The notes beneath the pieces are model-generated. The model worked only from the letters and a program-made list of their open reading frames with translations. It was not told the origin of the DNA and ran no database searches. A DNA stretch of 63,784 nt from the NCBI GenBank assembly GCA_003162055.1, contig PMNA01000026.1, positions 98,027 through 161,810 of the forward strand, given 5' to 3'. Position numbers and translations under genes: made by a program. Every line of letters starts with the position of its first letter. The stretch's first letter is position 1. The stretch is from Actinomycetota bacterium (GTDB lineage Bacteria; Actinomycetota; Thermoleophilia; Gaiellales; Gaiellaceae). Positions 8,398 through 18,582 of this stretch are shown here, one piece after another.

Positions 8398-8549
8398 ACG
8401 ACGGTTCGGCGAGCCGGCCGATCAGCTGCGCGAGGGCCGTTCGAGCGCGCCCATAGCCGCGGTCACTGAGAGCAACTGGCCGATGTCACTACAGGCCGTC
8501 ACACTCACCTTTGGGCCCCCACAACTCGAAAACGATGGAAGATAGCGTC

Positions 8550-9245
8550 ATGAAACGATTTCGAAAAAAGGTCGAGGCGCTCGCGCACGACTTGCCTGTC
8601 GTAAATCCCGGCGCAAGCGAATTCGAGGTAAACCGCTGGCTCGTTGCCGATTTCATCGTGGAGCGGTTACTCCCGATCGTCGGCACGCACCCGTTCCCAC
8701 TTGCGGAGCTCGAGTTGATGACCTCGACGGTCTGCCGATTCCAGCCTACGCACATCTTCGAATGGGGAACTCACGTCGGTAAATCGGCTCGGGTCTTCTA
8801 CGAGACGTCTACGTTCTACGACCTGGGTACGGAAATCCACTCGGTCGATCTACCGGACGACGTCGGCCATGTAGAGCACCCGGGCGATACGCGCGGAGAG
8901 TATGTGAGGCAGACGCCCGTTCACCTTCATCAAGGCGACGGCCTCGATACATCGTTGGCGATTCTCGCAAGCGCCGAGGCTCCGGTGACGGCGGTGTTCT
9001 TCGTGGACGGAGATCATTCCTACGACTCCGTGAGACGAGAGCTCGAGGGGATCATCGAGAGCGTGGAGCACCCGGTCGTGCTCTTACACGACACCTTCTA
9101 CCAATCCAGCGACTCGGGCTACAACACGGGCCCATACCGAGCGATCCGAGATCTGCTTCGGCAGCGAGGCAGCGCGTACAAGACAATCGACACGAAGACC
9201 GGTCTTCCGGGCATGACCCTCGTCTTTCACGAGAAGGCGCTGTAA
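8550..9245 (+). CDS. Class I SAM-dependent methyltransferase
   Basis: About 231 residues. The SAM-binding motif I region reads IFEWGTHVGKSARVF, followed by EIHSVDLPDD (acidic end of beta-2) and FFVDGDHSYDSVRREL, typical of the Methyltransf_24/CmcI-like group that modifies small molecules or sugars. I chose the ATG at 8550 because GGA lies 10 bases before it; ATG 8535 is an alternative. A polysaccharide-modifying role is a guess from the neighbourhood. Confidence 0.7.
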   Translation: MKRFRKKVEALAHDLPVVNPGASEFEVNRWLVADFIVERLLPIVGTHPFPLAELELMTSTVCRFQPTHIFEWGTHVGKSARVFYETSTFYDLGTEIHSVDLPDDVGHVEHPGDTRGEYVRQTPVHLHQGDGLDTSLAILASAEAPVTAVFFVDGDHSYDSVRRELEGIIESVEHPVVLLHDTFYQSSDSGYNTGPYRAIRDLLRQRGSAYKTIDTKTGLPGMTLVFHEKAL

Positions 9246-9312
9246 GTCGCGGAGATCGAGGAGGCGATCTCACGCTACGCCCGAACGGCAACGCGAGGCG
9301 GCACGGCGATCT

Positions 9313-9960
9313 TCAATCCGCGCGGAGGAAAGCGAGCACGGCAAGCACGCGCCGGTGTTGCTCGGGCGAAGCCGGCAGGCGCAGCTTGGCGAAGATGCTC
9401 GTCACGTGCTTCTCGACGGCGCGCGCGGTGACGACGAGGCGGGCGGCGATCGCCGCGTTGCTCAGGCCCTCCGCCATCAGCGAGAGCACCTCCCGCTCGC
9501 GCGGCGTCAGATCGGAGATCGGGTCGTGCTGCCGGCGCCTGCCGACCAGGCGCGAGACGATCTCGGGGTCGAGCGCGGAGCCTCCTTCGCCGACGCGGCG
9601 CACGGCCGAGAGGAACTGCTCGACGTCCGAGACGCGGTCCTTGAGCAGGTAGCCAACCCCCTCGGCGCTCTCGGCAAGAAGCTCCAGCGCGTATTCCGAC
9701 TCCAAGTAGGCAGAGAGGACTAGCACGCCGGTCTGCGGCAGCTCGTGGCGAATCTGCTTGGCGGCGCGCAGGCCTTCGTCGGTTTGGGTCGGCGGCATGC
9801 GAATGTCGATCACCGCGACGTCGGGGTGGTAGCTGCGCACCTTCAAGATCAGCTCCTCGGCATTCCCGGCCTGGCCGACCACTTCGAAGCCCGCCTCGTC
9901 GAGAAGATGAGCCATTCCCTCTCGCAAGAGAACCGAGTCCTCGGCGATTACGACGCGCAC
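9313..9960 (-). CDS. NarL/FixJ-type response regulator
   Basis: 215 residues: receiver domain (acidic pair E7-D8, phospho-acceptor D52 in VIDIRMPP) and a C-terminal LuxR-type helix-turn-helix (about residues 150-197, LTPREREVLSLMAEGLSNAAIA then VEKHVTSIFAKL). It is expected to bind DNA as a phosphorylated dimer. The cognate kinase is not in the window. GTG start; the next gene upstream is another receiver protein on the same strand, 85 bases away. Confidence 0.9.
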   Translation of the reverse strand: MRVVIAEDSVLLREGMAHLLDEAGFEVVGQAGNAEELILKVRSYHPDVAVIDIRMPPTQTDEGLRAAKQIRHELPQTGVLVLSAYLESEYALELLAESAEGVGYLLKDRVSDVEQFLSAVRRVGEGGSALDPEIVSRLVGRRRQHDPISDLTPREREVLSLMAEGLSNAAIAARLVVTARAVEKHVTSIFAKLRLPASPEQHRRVLAVLAFLRAD

Positions 9961-10045
9961 GCGATCACCACCCTCGAATCGAGCCTTCGCCGAGCGGTCG
10001 GGCAGTCTCCAGCGTAGCGAGGCTCGAGCCCGTTATCGACCCGGC

Positions 10046-10414
10046 TCATTTCGCGTAGACGGCGATCGCCGCACCCGAGAGATCGCTCTTGGGCACAAAG
10101 CCACGCGCCCCACTCTCGCTGATGGACTCGCCGTAGTCGGCCGCGTCGCGCGAAGAGGTGAGAACGATCACCGCGTTTTCGCCGCGCCGCTGAAGCTCTC
10201 TGGCGACCACGAACCCGTCGATGTCGGGAAGCTGGATGTCGAGCAGCACGAGATCGGGCGAGAGCTCACCGGTCAGCTCCAGCGCCTCGCGGCCGTTCGC
10301 CGCCTCGCCCACGACGACGAGGCCGTCGGCCTCGAGCAGATGCCGGGCGCTGGTGCGAAAGGCTTTGTGATCGTCGACTATCAGAACGGTGGTCACAGGC
10401 TCATCGTGGCACAT
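10046..10414 (-). CDS. Single-domain response regulator
   Basis: About 122 residues consisting of one receiver domain: VDDHKAF acidic pocket, phospho-acceptor in LVLLDIQLPD, and K in FVPKSDLSG. It resembles the N-terminal half of NarL-type regulators but stops where the output domain would begin. Starts are ambiguous: ATG 10414, or GTG 10396, which begins directly at the domain; neither has a good ribosome binding site. It sits upstream of and co-directional with the full NarL-type regulator, so the two may share a kinase. Confidence 0.75.
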   Translation of the reverse strand: MCHDEPVTTVLIVDDHKAFRTSARHLLEADGLVVVGEAANGREALELTGELSPDLVLLDIQLPDIDGFVVARELQRRGENAVIVLTSSRDAADYGESISESGARGFVPKSDLSGAAIAVYAK

Positions 10415-10480
10415 GCGGCCGCTTTCACCGGTACGGCCATCCACACAGTTGAGGGGCGGTTTGGGTGATTCGGGCTCAGC

Positions 10481-10553
10481 AGAGCTCGCTTCAATTGATG
10501 ACCCGCCGCTGAGCGCGGTCAGGCGGTGGAGCGCTTCATTTGGAACGAGCTCT
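10481..10553. repeat. Palindromic intergenic repeat, copy A
   Basis: 73-base imperfect palindrome bounded by AGAGCTCG/CGAGCTCT, with inner TTGAtgACCCG and GGAGcGCTTCA-TTGGAACG blocks shared with copy C (34995-35123) and, on the left side, copy B (15135-15215). It abuts the stop codon of the LysR gene. Confidence 0.6.
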
Positions 10554-11446
10554 TAAGAAAGGCGCTCACGTGAAAAAGCTAGAAACGCCTCGGCGGCCCG
10601 TGTCAGCGAGCGCCCGCTGGCCTGCACGATCGAAATCTCGCGCGCGGGATCGAGGCCTTCGACGCGGGCGCTGGCGAGTTGCCCCGCCGCCAGCTCGCTC
10701 TCCAGCGCCGAATGCGCGATGAAGGCGACGCCGTAACCGGCCAGCACCGCCGAGCGCACCGATTCCTGTAGCCCGAGCTCGAGCTGAATGTTGAGATCGC
10801 GCATGCGAACACCGCGCGGGCGCAGCTCGTCCTCGAGCAGGTGCCGCAGGCCCGCGCCTTCCTGCATCACTATCAGCGGCTCGCGGCACAGCTCGTCGAG
10901 CGTGATCGTGCGATTGGCGAATCGGTGCTCGGGCTTGCAGGCCAGCACGACGTCGTCGCGGAAGAAGGGCTCGAAGACGACGCCGCGGTGCTTGCGCGCC
11001 GCCCCGACCACGCCCAGCTCGAGCTCGCGCTCAGCCACCCGCTCGACAACGGTCTGGGTATCGAAGACGGAGAGTGAGATCGAGACAGCCGGTGATTGGC
11101 GCTGAAACTCGCAGAGCAGAAGCGGCACGACTCGCTCGCCCGGCCCGGTCGAAGAGCCGATCTCGAGCCGACCGCGCAGCTCGCCTTCCTCCACGCTGGC
11201 CACCTCGTTTTGCAGCTGCTCCTCGAGCATGATCAAGCGCTGGGCGCCGCGGTAGAGGCGCTGCCCGGCCTCCGTCGGCTCGACGCGACGGCCCGAGCGG
11301 TCGAGTAGGCGGAGCCCGAACCTCTCCTCGAGCGCCCTTATCTGCATGCTGACGGCGGGCTGAGTCACGCCCAGCCGCTCGGCGGCCTGCGAGAAGCTGT
11401 GCAATTCGACGACGGCGCAGAAGGCGGCCAGCTGACGCGTGTCCAT
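10553..11446 (-). CDS. LysR-family transcriptional regulator
   Basis: 297 residues, the standard LysR length: N-terminal winged helix (residues 1-60, QPAVSMQIRALEERFG recognition helix) and a periplasmic-binding-like effector domain (about 90-295). The target is unknown. The gene is divergent from the sugar transferase gene, 75 bases away. A TAGAAT box ends six bases before the ATG, so transcription and translation probably start together. Confidence 0.92.
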   Translation of the reverse strand: MDTRQLAAFCAVVELHSFSQAAERLGVTQPAVSMQIRALEERFGLRLLDRSGRRVEPTEAGQRLYRGAQRLIMLEEQLQNEVASVEEGELRGRLEIGSSTGPGERVVPLLLCEFQRQSPAVSISLSVFDTQTVVERVAERELELGVVGAARKHRGVVFEPFFRDDVVLACKPEHRFANRTITLDELCREPLIVMQEGAGLRHLLEDELRPRGVRMRDLNIQLELGLQESVRSAVLAGYGVAFIAHSALESELAAGQLASARVEGLDPAREISIVQASGRSLTRAAEAFLAFSRERLS

Positions 11447-11452
11447 AAAGAC

Positions 11453-11458
11453 ATTCTA
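11453..11458 (-). promoter_or_regulatory. -10 box, leaderless promoter of LysR gene
   Basis: TAGAAT on the minus strand with six bases (GTCTTT) to the ATG. Confidence 0.55.
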
Positions 11459-11509
11459 TGACGCGTAGAAGATCTATCAGTCCTCAACGCGTTCCAACCG
11501 AAGGACGGT

Positions 11510-11515
11510 TATCCT
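11510..11515 (+). promoter_or_regulatory. -10 box, leaderless promoter of sugar transferase gene
   Basis: TATCCT with six bases to the GTG at 11522; no ribosome binding site fits in the gap. Confidence 0.5.
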
Positions 11516-11521
11516 CGAATC

Positions 11522-12193
11522 GTGGAGCAAGGGACCCTCGCGACGCGCTACTCCCAGCTGGCAGAGGAGTCGCCGGACAGGCGCGGAGTCGATCTAGCTC
11601 TGCGTTTCCTAGACATCCTCTTCTCCGCCTCCTTCCTGCTCGTCTCGCTGCCGATCACGGTGCTGGTGGTGCCGATCATCCTGCTCACCAGCGGGACGCC
11701 GATCTTCTACCGGGGCGAGCGTGTTGGGCGCTCGGGTCGCGTCTTCTTGATGCTCAAGTTCCGCACACTTCGGCGCGGTGCCGAAAGCCGGCTCGGGCCC
11801 TACCTCGGCTCGGAGCTGGTCGCGCGCACGCGCGCCGAGTACACGCCGATCGGCCGCTGGCTCAGGGCCACCCAGCTCGATGAGATTCCGCAGTTGTTGA
11901 ACGTGCTCCGGGGTGACATGAGCCTGGTCGGGCCGCGGCCGATCCGGCCGCGCTTCTTCGAGGAGCTGGCCGAGGATATTCCGTCCTACTGGCAGCGCCT
12001 AGTCGTCCGCCCGGGACTGACCGGTTTCGCCCAGGTGCGCAAGGGCTACGAGACCTCCTGGGCCGAGAAGCTCGCCCACGACCTGGAGTACATCGCCGAT
12101 CGCTCGGTCAGGCTCTACCTGCGCACGCTCGTGGCGACCGGCTGGCGCGTGCTCAGGCAGTCGCTGCGCGGCCTGGTTCGGCCGCGCAAGTAG
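11522..12193 (+). CDS. Undecaprenyl-phosphate sugar-1-phosphate transferase
   Basis: 223 residues: one N-terminal membrane helix (about 33-57) followed by the bacterial sugar transferase catalytic domain, with the family motifs FLMLKFRTL, LDEIPQLLNVLRGDMSLVGPRP and RPGLTGFAQV. This is the short PglC-like form without extra N-terminal helices. It starts a lipid-linked glycan by moving a sugar-1-phosphate onto undecaprenyl phosphate at the inner membrane face. The asparagine synthase gene follows after 24 bases, but that gene has its own -10 box. Confidence 0.88.
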   Translation: MEQGTLATRYSQLAEESPDRRGVDLALRFLDILFSASFLLVSLPITVLVVPIILLTSGTPIFYRGERVGRSGRVFLMLKFRTLRRGAESRLGPYLGSELVARTRAEYTPIGRWLRATQLDEIPQLLNVLRGDMSLVGPRPIRPRFFEELAEDIPSYWQRLVVRPGLTGFAQVRKGYETSWAEKLAHDLEYIADRSVRLYLRTLVATGWRVLRQSLRGLVRPRK

Positions 12194-12203
12194 AGATCCA
12201 AAC

Positions 12204-12209
12204 TAGACT
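12204..12209 (+). promoter_or_regulatory. -10 box, leaderless promoter of asnB
   Basis: TAGACT, eight bases before the GTG at 12218. Confidence 0.5.
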
Positions 12210-12217
12210 CCCTCCCC

Positions 12218-14107
12218 GTGTGCGGGATCTGTGGAATCGTCTCAACGAGGCGAGGTGTCGATCCGGACGAGCTGGCGGCGATGAACGCCAAGCTCGCGCA
12301 CCGCGGCCCCGATAGCGAGGGAGCCTTCCTCGACGGCGGCGTCGGTATCGCGGCGCGGCGCCTCTCGATCATCGACCTGAACACGGGCGATCAGCCGCTG
12401 GCGAACGAGGACGGTAGCGTGCGGGTCGCGCAGAACGGCGAGATCTACAACTACCGCGAGCTCCGCGATGAGCTTGCGAGCAAGGGCCACCGCTTCGCGA
12501 GCCACGGCGACACCGAGGTGATCGCCCACCTTTATGAGGAGTACGGGCTCGATTTCGCCACCCGCTTGCGCGGGATGTTCGCCGTCGCGATCTGGGATGC
12601 GCGCGAACAGCAGCTCGTTTTGGCGCGAGACCGCTTCGGCATCAAGCCGCTCTACTACCGCGAAGAGGACCGCGAACTGCGCTTCGCCTCCGAGCTGCGC
12701 GCCCTGCCGCGCGGCGAGGTCGATCCCGAGGCGCTGGAGGCCTACCTGGCCTTCAACTTCGTGCCCGCTCCCTACTCGATCTTCCAGGAGACTTTCAAGC
12801 TTCCGCCCGGGCACCTGCTCGTCTGGAAGGAAGGCAAGGCAAGGCTCGATCGCTTTGCCCGCCCCCAGCCAGCTGACGCGGATGACCTGCGCAAGGAGCC
12901 GGCCGAGACGCTGGCCGAGGAGTTGCGCGCGCGCATGCGCGACTCGGTTCGCGCCCACCTGGTCAGCGACGTGCCGGTCGGCGTCTTCCTCTCCGGCGGC
13001 GTCGATTCCTCGCTGCTGGCCGCGCTCGCCGCCGAGGAGTCGACTAAGCCTCTGCGCACCTTCACGATCGGCTTCGAGGAGCGCTCCTTCGACGAGACGG
13101 CCGGCGCGCGCAAGGTCGCCGAGCGCTACGGCACCAACCACCGCGAGCTCGTTCTGAGGCCCGAGCCGGAACTGCTCCTGCGCGCCCTGGCGGAGGTCTT
13201 CGACGAGCCCTTCGCCGATTCGTCGGCCCTGCCCACCTACCTCGTCTCGCAACTTGCGGCCGAGGACGTGAAGGTCTGCCTCTCGGGCGAAGGCGGCGAC
13301 GAGCTGTTCGGCGGCTACTACACCTACTCGGCCGACCTCCTTGCCGCGCGGTTCGGCCCGATCGCCCGTCTCGCGCGCCCCTTCGCCGAGCTGCTGCCCA
13401 GCTCAAACGCCCGCATCAGCTTCGACTACAAGGCCAAGCGCTTCACCCGCGCCGCGCACCTGCCGCCGCTGGAGCGCCATCACGGCTGGAAGGAGATCTT
13501 CACGCCCGAGCTCAGGACCGAGCTGCGCAGTCGCCGCAGCGACTTCGATCCGGTAGAGCTGCTGCGCGAGCGCTACGCCGAGACCGAGCAGGCCGAGCCG
13601 CTCGCGCGCCTGCAGGATGTCGATCTCGGCATCCCGCTGGTCGACGACCTGCTGGTCAAGACCGATCGCTCCTCGATGGCTCACTCGCTGGAGGCGCGCG
13701 TCCCCTTCCTCGATACCGTGGTCACAAGCCTCGCGTTGGCGCTGCCGCGCCGGCTCAAAGTCTCGGGCTTGAAGAAGAAGATCTTGCTGCGGCGGGCCGC
13801 CGAGCCGCTACTACCGCGCGAGGTCGTGCATGGAAAGAAGCGCGGCTTCTCGATTCCGGCCGCGGCCTGGTTGCGCGGCGAGCTGGAGCCGTTCGCCCGC
13901 GAGGTGCTCGCGCCGGAGGTGCTGCGCCGACAGGGCTTCTTCGCGCCCGAAGTCGTCGCCGGCCTGTTCGAGCGCCACGTCGCCCGCAAGGAGGACCTCT
14001 CGCGTCAGCTCTGGGGCCTGCTCGCATTCACACTCTGGTACGAGGGGCACGTCGAGCACGAGCCCGGCCCTTTGCCCTCGGCGCGATTGCGGGCGATGGT
14101 AGCGTGA
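12218..14107 (+). CDS. asnB: Asparagine synthase (glutamine-hydrolysing)
   Basis: 629 residues. The GTG start places the catalytic cysteine at position 2 (MCGICGIV), as class II glutamine amidotransferases require after Met removal. The glutaminase half runs to about residue 200, and the synthetase half carries the PP-loop VFLSGGVDSSLLAAL and the SGEGGDELFGGY block. It makes asparagine from aspartate with ATP and glutamine; paralogues in polysaccharide clusters amidate uronic acids. Position between a sugar transferase and DUF354 makes the second role possible. Confidence 0.9.
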   Translation: MCGICGIVSTRRGVDPDELAAMNAKLAHRGPDSEGAFLDGGVGIAARRLSIIDLNTGDQPLANEDGSVRVAQNGEIYNYRELRDELASKGHRFASHGDTEVIAHLYEEYGLDFATRLRGMFAVAIWDAREQQLVLARDRFGIKPLYYREEDRELRFASELRALPRGEVDPEALEAYLAFNFVPAPYSIFQETFKLPPGHLLVWKEGKARLDRFARPQPADADDLRKEPAETLAEELRARMRDSVRAHLVSDVPVGVFLSGGVDSSLLAALAAEESTKPLRTFTIGFEERSFDETAGARKVAERYGTNHRELVLRPEPELLLRALAEVFDEPFADSSALPTYLVSQLAAEDVKVCLSGEGGDELFGGYYTYSADLLAARFGPIARLARPFAELLPSSNARISFDYKAKRFTRAAHLPPLERHHGWKEIFTPELRTELRSRRSDFDPVELLRERYAETEQAEPLARLQDVDLGIPLVDDLLVKTDRSSMAHSLEARVPFLDTVVTSLALALPRRLKVSGLKKKILLRRAAEPLLPREVVHGKKRGFSIPAAAWLRGELEPFAREVLAPEVLRRQGFFAPEVVAGLFERHVARKEDLSRQLWGLLAFTLWYEGHVEHEPGPLPSARLRAMVA

Positions 14108-14114
14108 GCCGGCA

Positions 14115-15134
14115 ATGAGAGTCTGGATCGACATGACGGCGCCGGCGCACGTGCTCGTGTACCGGCCGCTGATGGAGCTTCTGCGCGAGCAGGGCGCGGA
14201 GATTGAGCTGACCGCGCGCGACTACGCGCAAACACTGCAACTGCTCGAGCTGCACGGGATGGAGGCCGAGGTGATCGGGCACCACGGCGGGCGCTCGCGG
14301 CTCGGCAAGGCGCGCTCGCTCTTCTCGCGCCTACACGGCCTGCGCCGCTGGGCCAAGGGTCGCAACTTCGACATCGCGCTGGCGCACGGCTCGCACGAGC
14401 TGACCATCACAGCGCGCCGGCTTGGCATACCCAGCTCGACCACTTTCGACTACGAGTGGGCCACTCTGCAGCACCAGCTCGGCTGCCGCGCCGCGACGCG
14501 AGTCGTCATTCCCGAGTCGATCCCGCCCGAGCGAATGGAGCGCTACGGCGTGCGCCCGCCCAAGCTGCGCCGCTACCCGGGCCTGAAGGAGGAGTACTAC
14601 CTGTCCGACTTCCAGCCCGATCGGTCGGTCGCGGACGCGCTCGGGATCGACGAAAAGCGTGTGCTCGTCATCGTCCGCACGCCGCCGGATGTCTCGCTCT
14701 ACCACCGCGCCTCGAATCCGCTCTTTCCGCGCGTGCTCGACCATCTCGGGCGCCACCCCGAGGTGCAGGCTGTCGTCATCCCGCGCACCGACGAGCAGCG
14801 CGTCTACGTTCGCAGCCTCGAGCTGCCCTCGCTGATCGTTCCCGACGGCGCCGTCGACGCGCAGAGCCTGATCGCCCTCTCCGACCTGGTCGTCTCGGCC
14901 GGCGGAACGATGAACCGCGAGGCGGCGGCGCTGGGCGTGCCCGTTTACACGACCTTCGGCGGCAGGCTCGGCGGCGTGGACGAATGGCTGATGCGGGAGG
15001 GCCGGCTCGTCCCACTGACCGACCCACGCGCGCTCGAGCTGCGCAAGCGCGACCCCGGCGAGGGCAAGCAGGTGCGGCGCGATCCGAAGCTGATGCTCGA
15101 GCTGCTGATGTCGGCGCTCGAGAAGGCCGCCTAG
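14115..15134 (+). CDS. DUF354 family glycosyltransferase-like protein
   Basis: 339 residues with the DUF354 opening RVWIDMTAPAHVLVYRPLM and a GT-B-like fold: two Rossmann domains and a C-terminal SAGGTMNREAAALGVPVY nucleotide-sugar-type loop. No member that I know of has a settled biochemical role. It follows asnB by seven bases and is surely co-transcribed. Copy B of the palindromic repeat begins at the base after its stop codon. Confidence 0.82.
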   Translation: MRVWIDMTAPAHVLVYRPLMELLREQGAEIELTARDYAQTLQLLELHGMEAEVIGHHGGRSRLGKARSLFSRLHGLRRWAKGRNFDIALAHGSHELTITARRLGIPSSTTFDYEWATLQHQLGCRAATRVVIPESIPPERMERYGVRPPKLRRYPGLKEEYYLSDFQPDRSVADALGIDEKRVLVIVRTPPDVSLYHRASNPLFPRVLDHLGRHPEVQAVVIPRTDEQRVYVRSLELPSLIVPDGAVDAQSLIALSDLVVSAGGTMNREAAALGVPVYTTFGGRLGGVDEWLMREGRLVPLTDPRALELRKRDPGEGKQVRRDPKLMLELLMSALEKAA

Positions 15135-15215
15135 GAGCTCGCCCGCTTCAGTTGATGCCCTGTCGACCGGGTGCGATCGGTGGATGCGATGCTACGACGC
15201 AGTGCGCCTCCGAGC
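15135..15215. repeat. Palindromic intergenic repeat, copy B (partial)
   Basis: Shares GAGCTCG, CTTCAgTTGAtG, GTCGACcgGG and GGTGG-TGCGATGCTA-GACGCAG-GCGCCTC with copy C. The right arm of the palindrome is missing, cut off near the 3' end of the ASCH gene. Confidence 0.55.
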
Positions 15216-15224
15216 GTGCCCAGG

Positions 15225-15581
15225 CTAGCGGCTGCTGTTCAGGATCTCGGAGAAGCGTATCGAGGTCACGATGTCGTCCGGCGCCACCTCGCGGTTGTAG
15301 AGCTGGCTTAGGAACTCGACCAGCTCTTCGGTGCGACGCAGTTCCGGATTGTCGTGTTCGATCTCGCGCGGCGACAGGTCACGTAGCCGCTTGACGTCGA
15401 TCTTGTCGATAACCGCGTCGAAGACCTTCTCGCGCGGGCTGAAGCGAGCGCCACAGAGCACCTGCACGATATCGCCCTTCTTGTATTTGTCGGACTTGTC
15501 GCCCAGGCGAATGGTCGCCGACTTGCGATGATTAATCAGCTGGTCGGCAACGAGCGGAGAGTAGAAGTTGAGCGCGTGCAT
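15225..15581 (-). CDS. ASCH domain protein
   Basis: 118 residues from the ATG at 15581, where the ASCH (beta-barrel, PUA-like) domain begins: HALNFYSPLVADQLINHRKSATIRLGDK, then KGDIVQVLCGARFSPREKVFDAVI. ASCH proteins are thought to bind RNA or modified nucleosides. The frame is open up to 15773, but the extra 64 residues look unlike protein and overlap the groESL promoter, so I left them out. No ribosome binding site is obvious. Confidence 0.7.
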   Translation of the reverse strand: MHALNFYSPLVADQLINHRKSATIRLGDKSDKYKKGDIVQVLCGARFSPREKVFDAVIDKIDVKRLRDLSPREIEHDNPELRRTEELVEFLSQLYNREVAPDDIVTSIRFSEILNSSR

Positions 15582-15732
15582 GGTCGGCAGTCGCTGCATC
15601 ATAAAACCAGACGGTAGGAAAAGGCCAGCTTTCGCAGGGAGAAGGCACCTTTCGTGACGCCGGAAGCTTTGAGGAGAGAGAACCGAAGCGTCCATCGAGG
15701 AGCTGGATCTTAGTGTCCGACACTTAGATTCC

Positions 15733-15761
15733 TTGCGCTGGGAGGAGCGCGTCGCTAGACT
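15733..15761 (+). promoter_or_regulatory. groESL promoter
   Basis: TTGCGC (15733-15738), a 17-base spacer and TAGACT (15756-15761): a good housekeeping-sigma promoter that puts the transcription start inside the CIRCE element. Confidence 0.65.
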
Positions 15762-15768
15762 CGATATC

Positions 15769-15791
15769 GGCACTCCTATGGAGAGAGTGCC
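15769..15791 (+). promoter_or_regulatory. CIRCE operator (HrcA binding site)
   Basis: GGCACTC-N9-GAGTGCC, which matches the core of the CIRCE consensus (TTAGCACTC-N9-GAGTGCTAA) with the exact nine-base spacer. It lies at the predicted transcription start of groESL, so HrcA repression released by heat is expected. The hrcA gene itself is not in the window. Confidence 0.85.
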
Positions 15792-15837
15792 AAAGCTATC
15801 TGGAATCCAAGAACCAGCTCACTACAGGAGGGCGTAC

Positions 15838-16161
15838 ATGAATCTCCAGCCCCTGGGTGACCGCCTTATCGTGGAGGTCCTCGAAGAGGAACAGACCACG
15901 GTCAGCGGCATCGTTCTACCCGACACTGCCAAGGAGAAGCCGCAGCGCGGACGCGTAGTCGCGGCCGGTCCGGGCAGTCGCAACGACGCAGGCGAGCGCG
16001 TGCCGCTCGACCTCGCCGACGGCGACACGATCATCTTTTCAAAATACGGCGGCACCGAGATCAAGGTCGACGGCACCGAGTACCTGATTTTGCGCGAGTC
16101 CGACGTGCTGGCGAAAGTCGTCGGCAAGCCCGCCGCGAAAAGCGCGAAGAAGAAGGGATAA
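15838..16161 (+). CDS. groES: Co-chaperonin GroES
   Basis: 107 residues. The lid protein of the GroEL folding chamber: [16 protein letters not shown] opening, then the mobile loop ([19 protein letters not shown]) and the [15 protein letters not shown] core. The start is fixed by AGGAGGG five bases before the ATG at 15838; the open frame upstream runs through the promoter and operator and is not coding. groEL follows after three bases. Confidence 0.97.
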   Translation: MNLQPLGDRLIVEVLEEEQTTVSGIVLPDTAKEKPQRGRVVAAGPGSRNDAGERVPLDLADGDTIIFSKYGGTEIKVDGTEYLILRESDVLAKVVGKPAAKSAKKKG

Positions 16162-17796
<1,635 letters not shown>

Positions 17797-17825
17797 CGCT
17801 GAATGCGCATAGCGCATCAGCGTTA

Positions 17826-17855
17826 GCAGAAGGCCGGCGAAAGCCGGCCTTCTGC
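17826..17855 (+). terminator. groESL terminator
   Basis: A perfect 13-bp stem GCAGAAGGCCGGC/GCCGGCCTTCTGC closed by a GAAA tetraloop, 30 bases after the groEL stop codon. No long T-run follows (CATATCTTGG). Confidence 0.8.
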
Positions 17856-17904
17856 ATATCTTGGGGTCGGAAGAACGCATCCCTCGATCTGAGAGAATGG
17901 CTTT

Positions 17905-18300
17905 GTGATCCCTTTCTATGGCATCGTCATCGAGCAGTCGCTGACCGATCCGGCCTTCGCCGAGACACTCGACGTCGTCCAGCGAAAGCGCGATCCCAAC
18001 GGCTCTTGGGTTTTTCTGCTCGTACGCATTGCGTCCGATCGGCTCTTCACCGAGCTCGAGCGGATTCGGCAGGCGCTCGCAGGCGACCAGCACTGGTACG
18101 CGCACTTCTTCGCGGGCGAGAAGATCGTGGTCGTCTTCCCGGAGGGGATCATCAGCATGACCACTGACGCCGCAAGTTGGGAGGCGGCCATCGCCCACGG
18201 GCTTACACTCGGAATTCCGCGCGAGCAACTCGACTTCCAACCTCATACCGTTGAGCAGATCGAAGAGATGTTCAGCCTATCGCTCGCGGACCTCGGCTAG
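17905..18300 (+). CDS. Conserved-looking protein of unknown function
   Basis: 131 residues, soluble, mixed alpha/beta (IPFYGIVIEQSLTD, HWYAHFFAGEKIVVVFPE, DAASWEAAIAHGLTLGIPREQLDF). I do not recognise it. A GAGAAT box ends six bases before the GTG start, a weaker version of the leaderless arrangement seen elsewhere in this window. It follows the groEL terminator, so it is a separate unit. Confidence 0.65.
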   Translation: MIPFYGIVIEQSLTDPAFAETLDVVQRKRDPNGSWVFLLVRIASDRLFTELERIRQALAGDQHWYAHFFAGEKIVVVFPEGIISMTTDAASWEAAIAHGLTLGIPREQLDFQPHTVEQIEEMFSLSLADLG

Positions 18301-18529
18301 CGCTCCGACGGGAAAGCCTGGCGAACTATCTCGGCCCCTGCTGCTTGCCGGTGATCGAGCGCCGGCGTACGTCCTCGACGACGCCGCGACCGACGCGCGG
18401 CTCACGAAACGCCGTCCCCCGCCACGTCCATTCCGAACACTGACCACAGCCGCGGTTAGCCGAGCGCTCATCTAGGAGCAGTCGAGTCTCAAGCGCCGCA
18501 GGCGCTAAGGCTCGTACGAATCGCTAATA

Positions 18530-18572
18530 CCGCGAAAAGCTTCAGCCGGCATGGCCGGCGGACTTTTCGCGG
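18530..18572 (-). terminator. Two-part hairpin downstream of tRNA-Arg
   Basis: Outer stem CCGCGAAAAG/CTTTTCGCGG (10 bp) encloses an inner GCCGGC-n-GCCGGC palindrome. It starts 11 bases past the tRNA 3' end in the tRNA's reading direction, the right place for a terminator or processing signal. Confidence 0.55.
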
Positions 18573-18582
18573 AGAGGAAAAG

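Noticed and set aside
15582-15773. 64-residue N-terminal extension of the ASCH protein
   Set aside because: It runs across the groESL promoter and does not resemble the ASCH family N-terminus.
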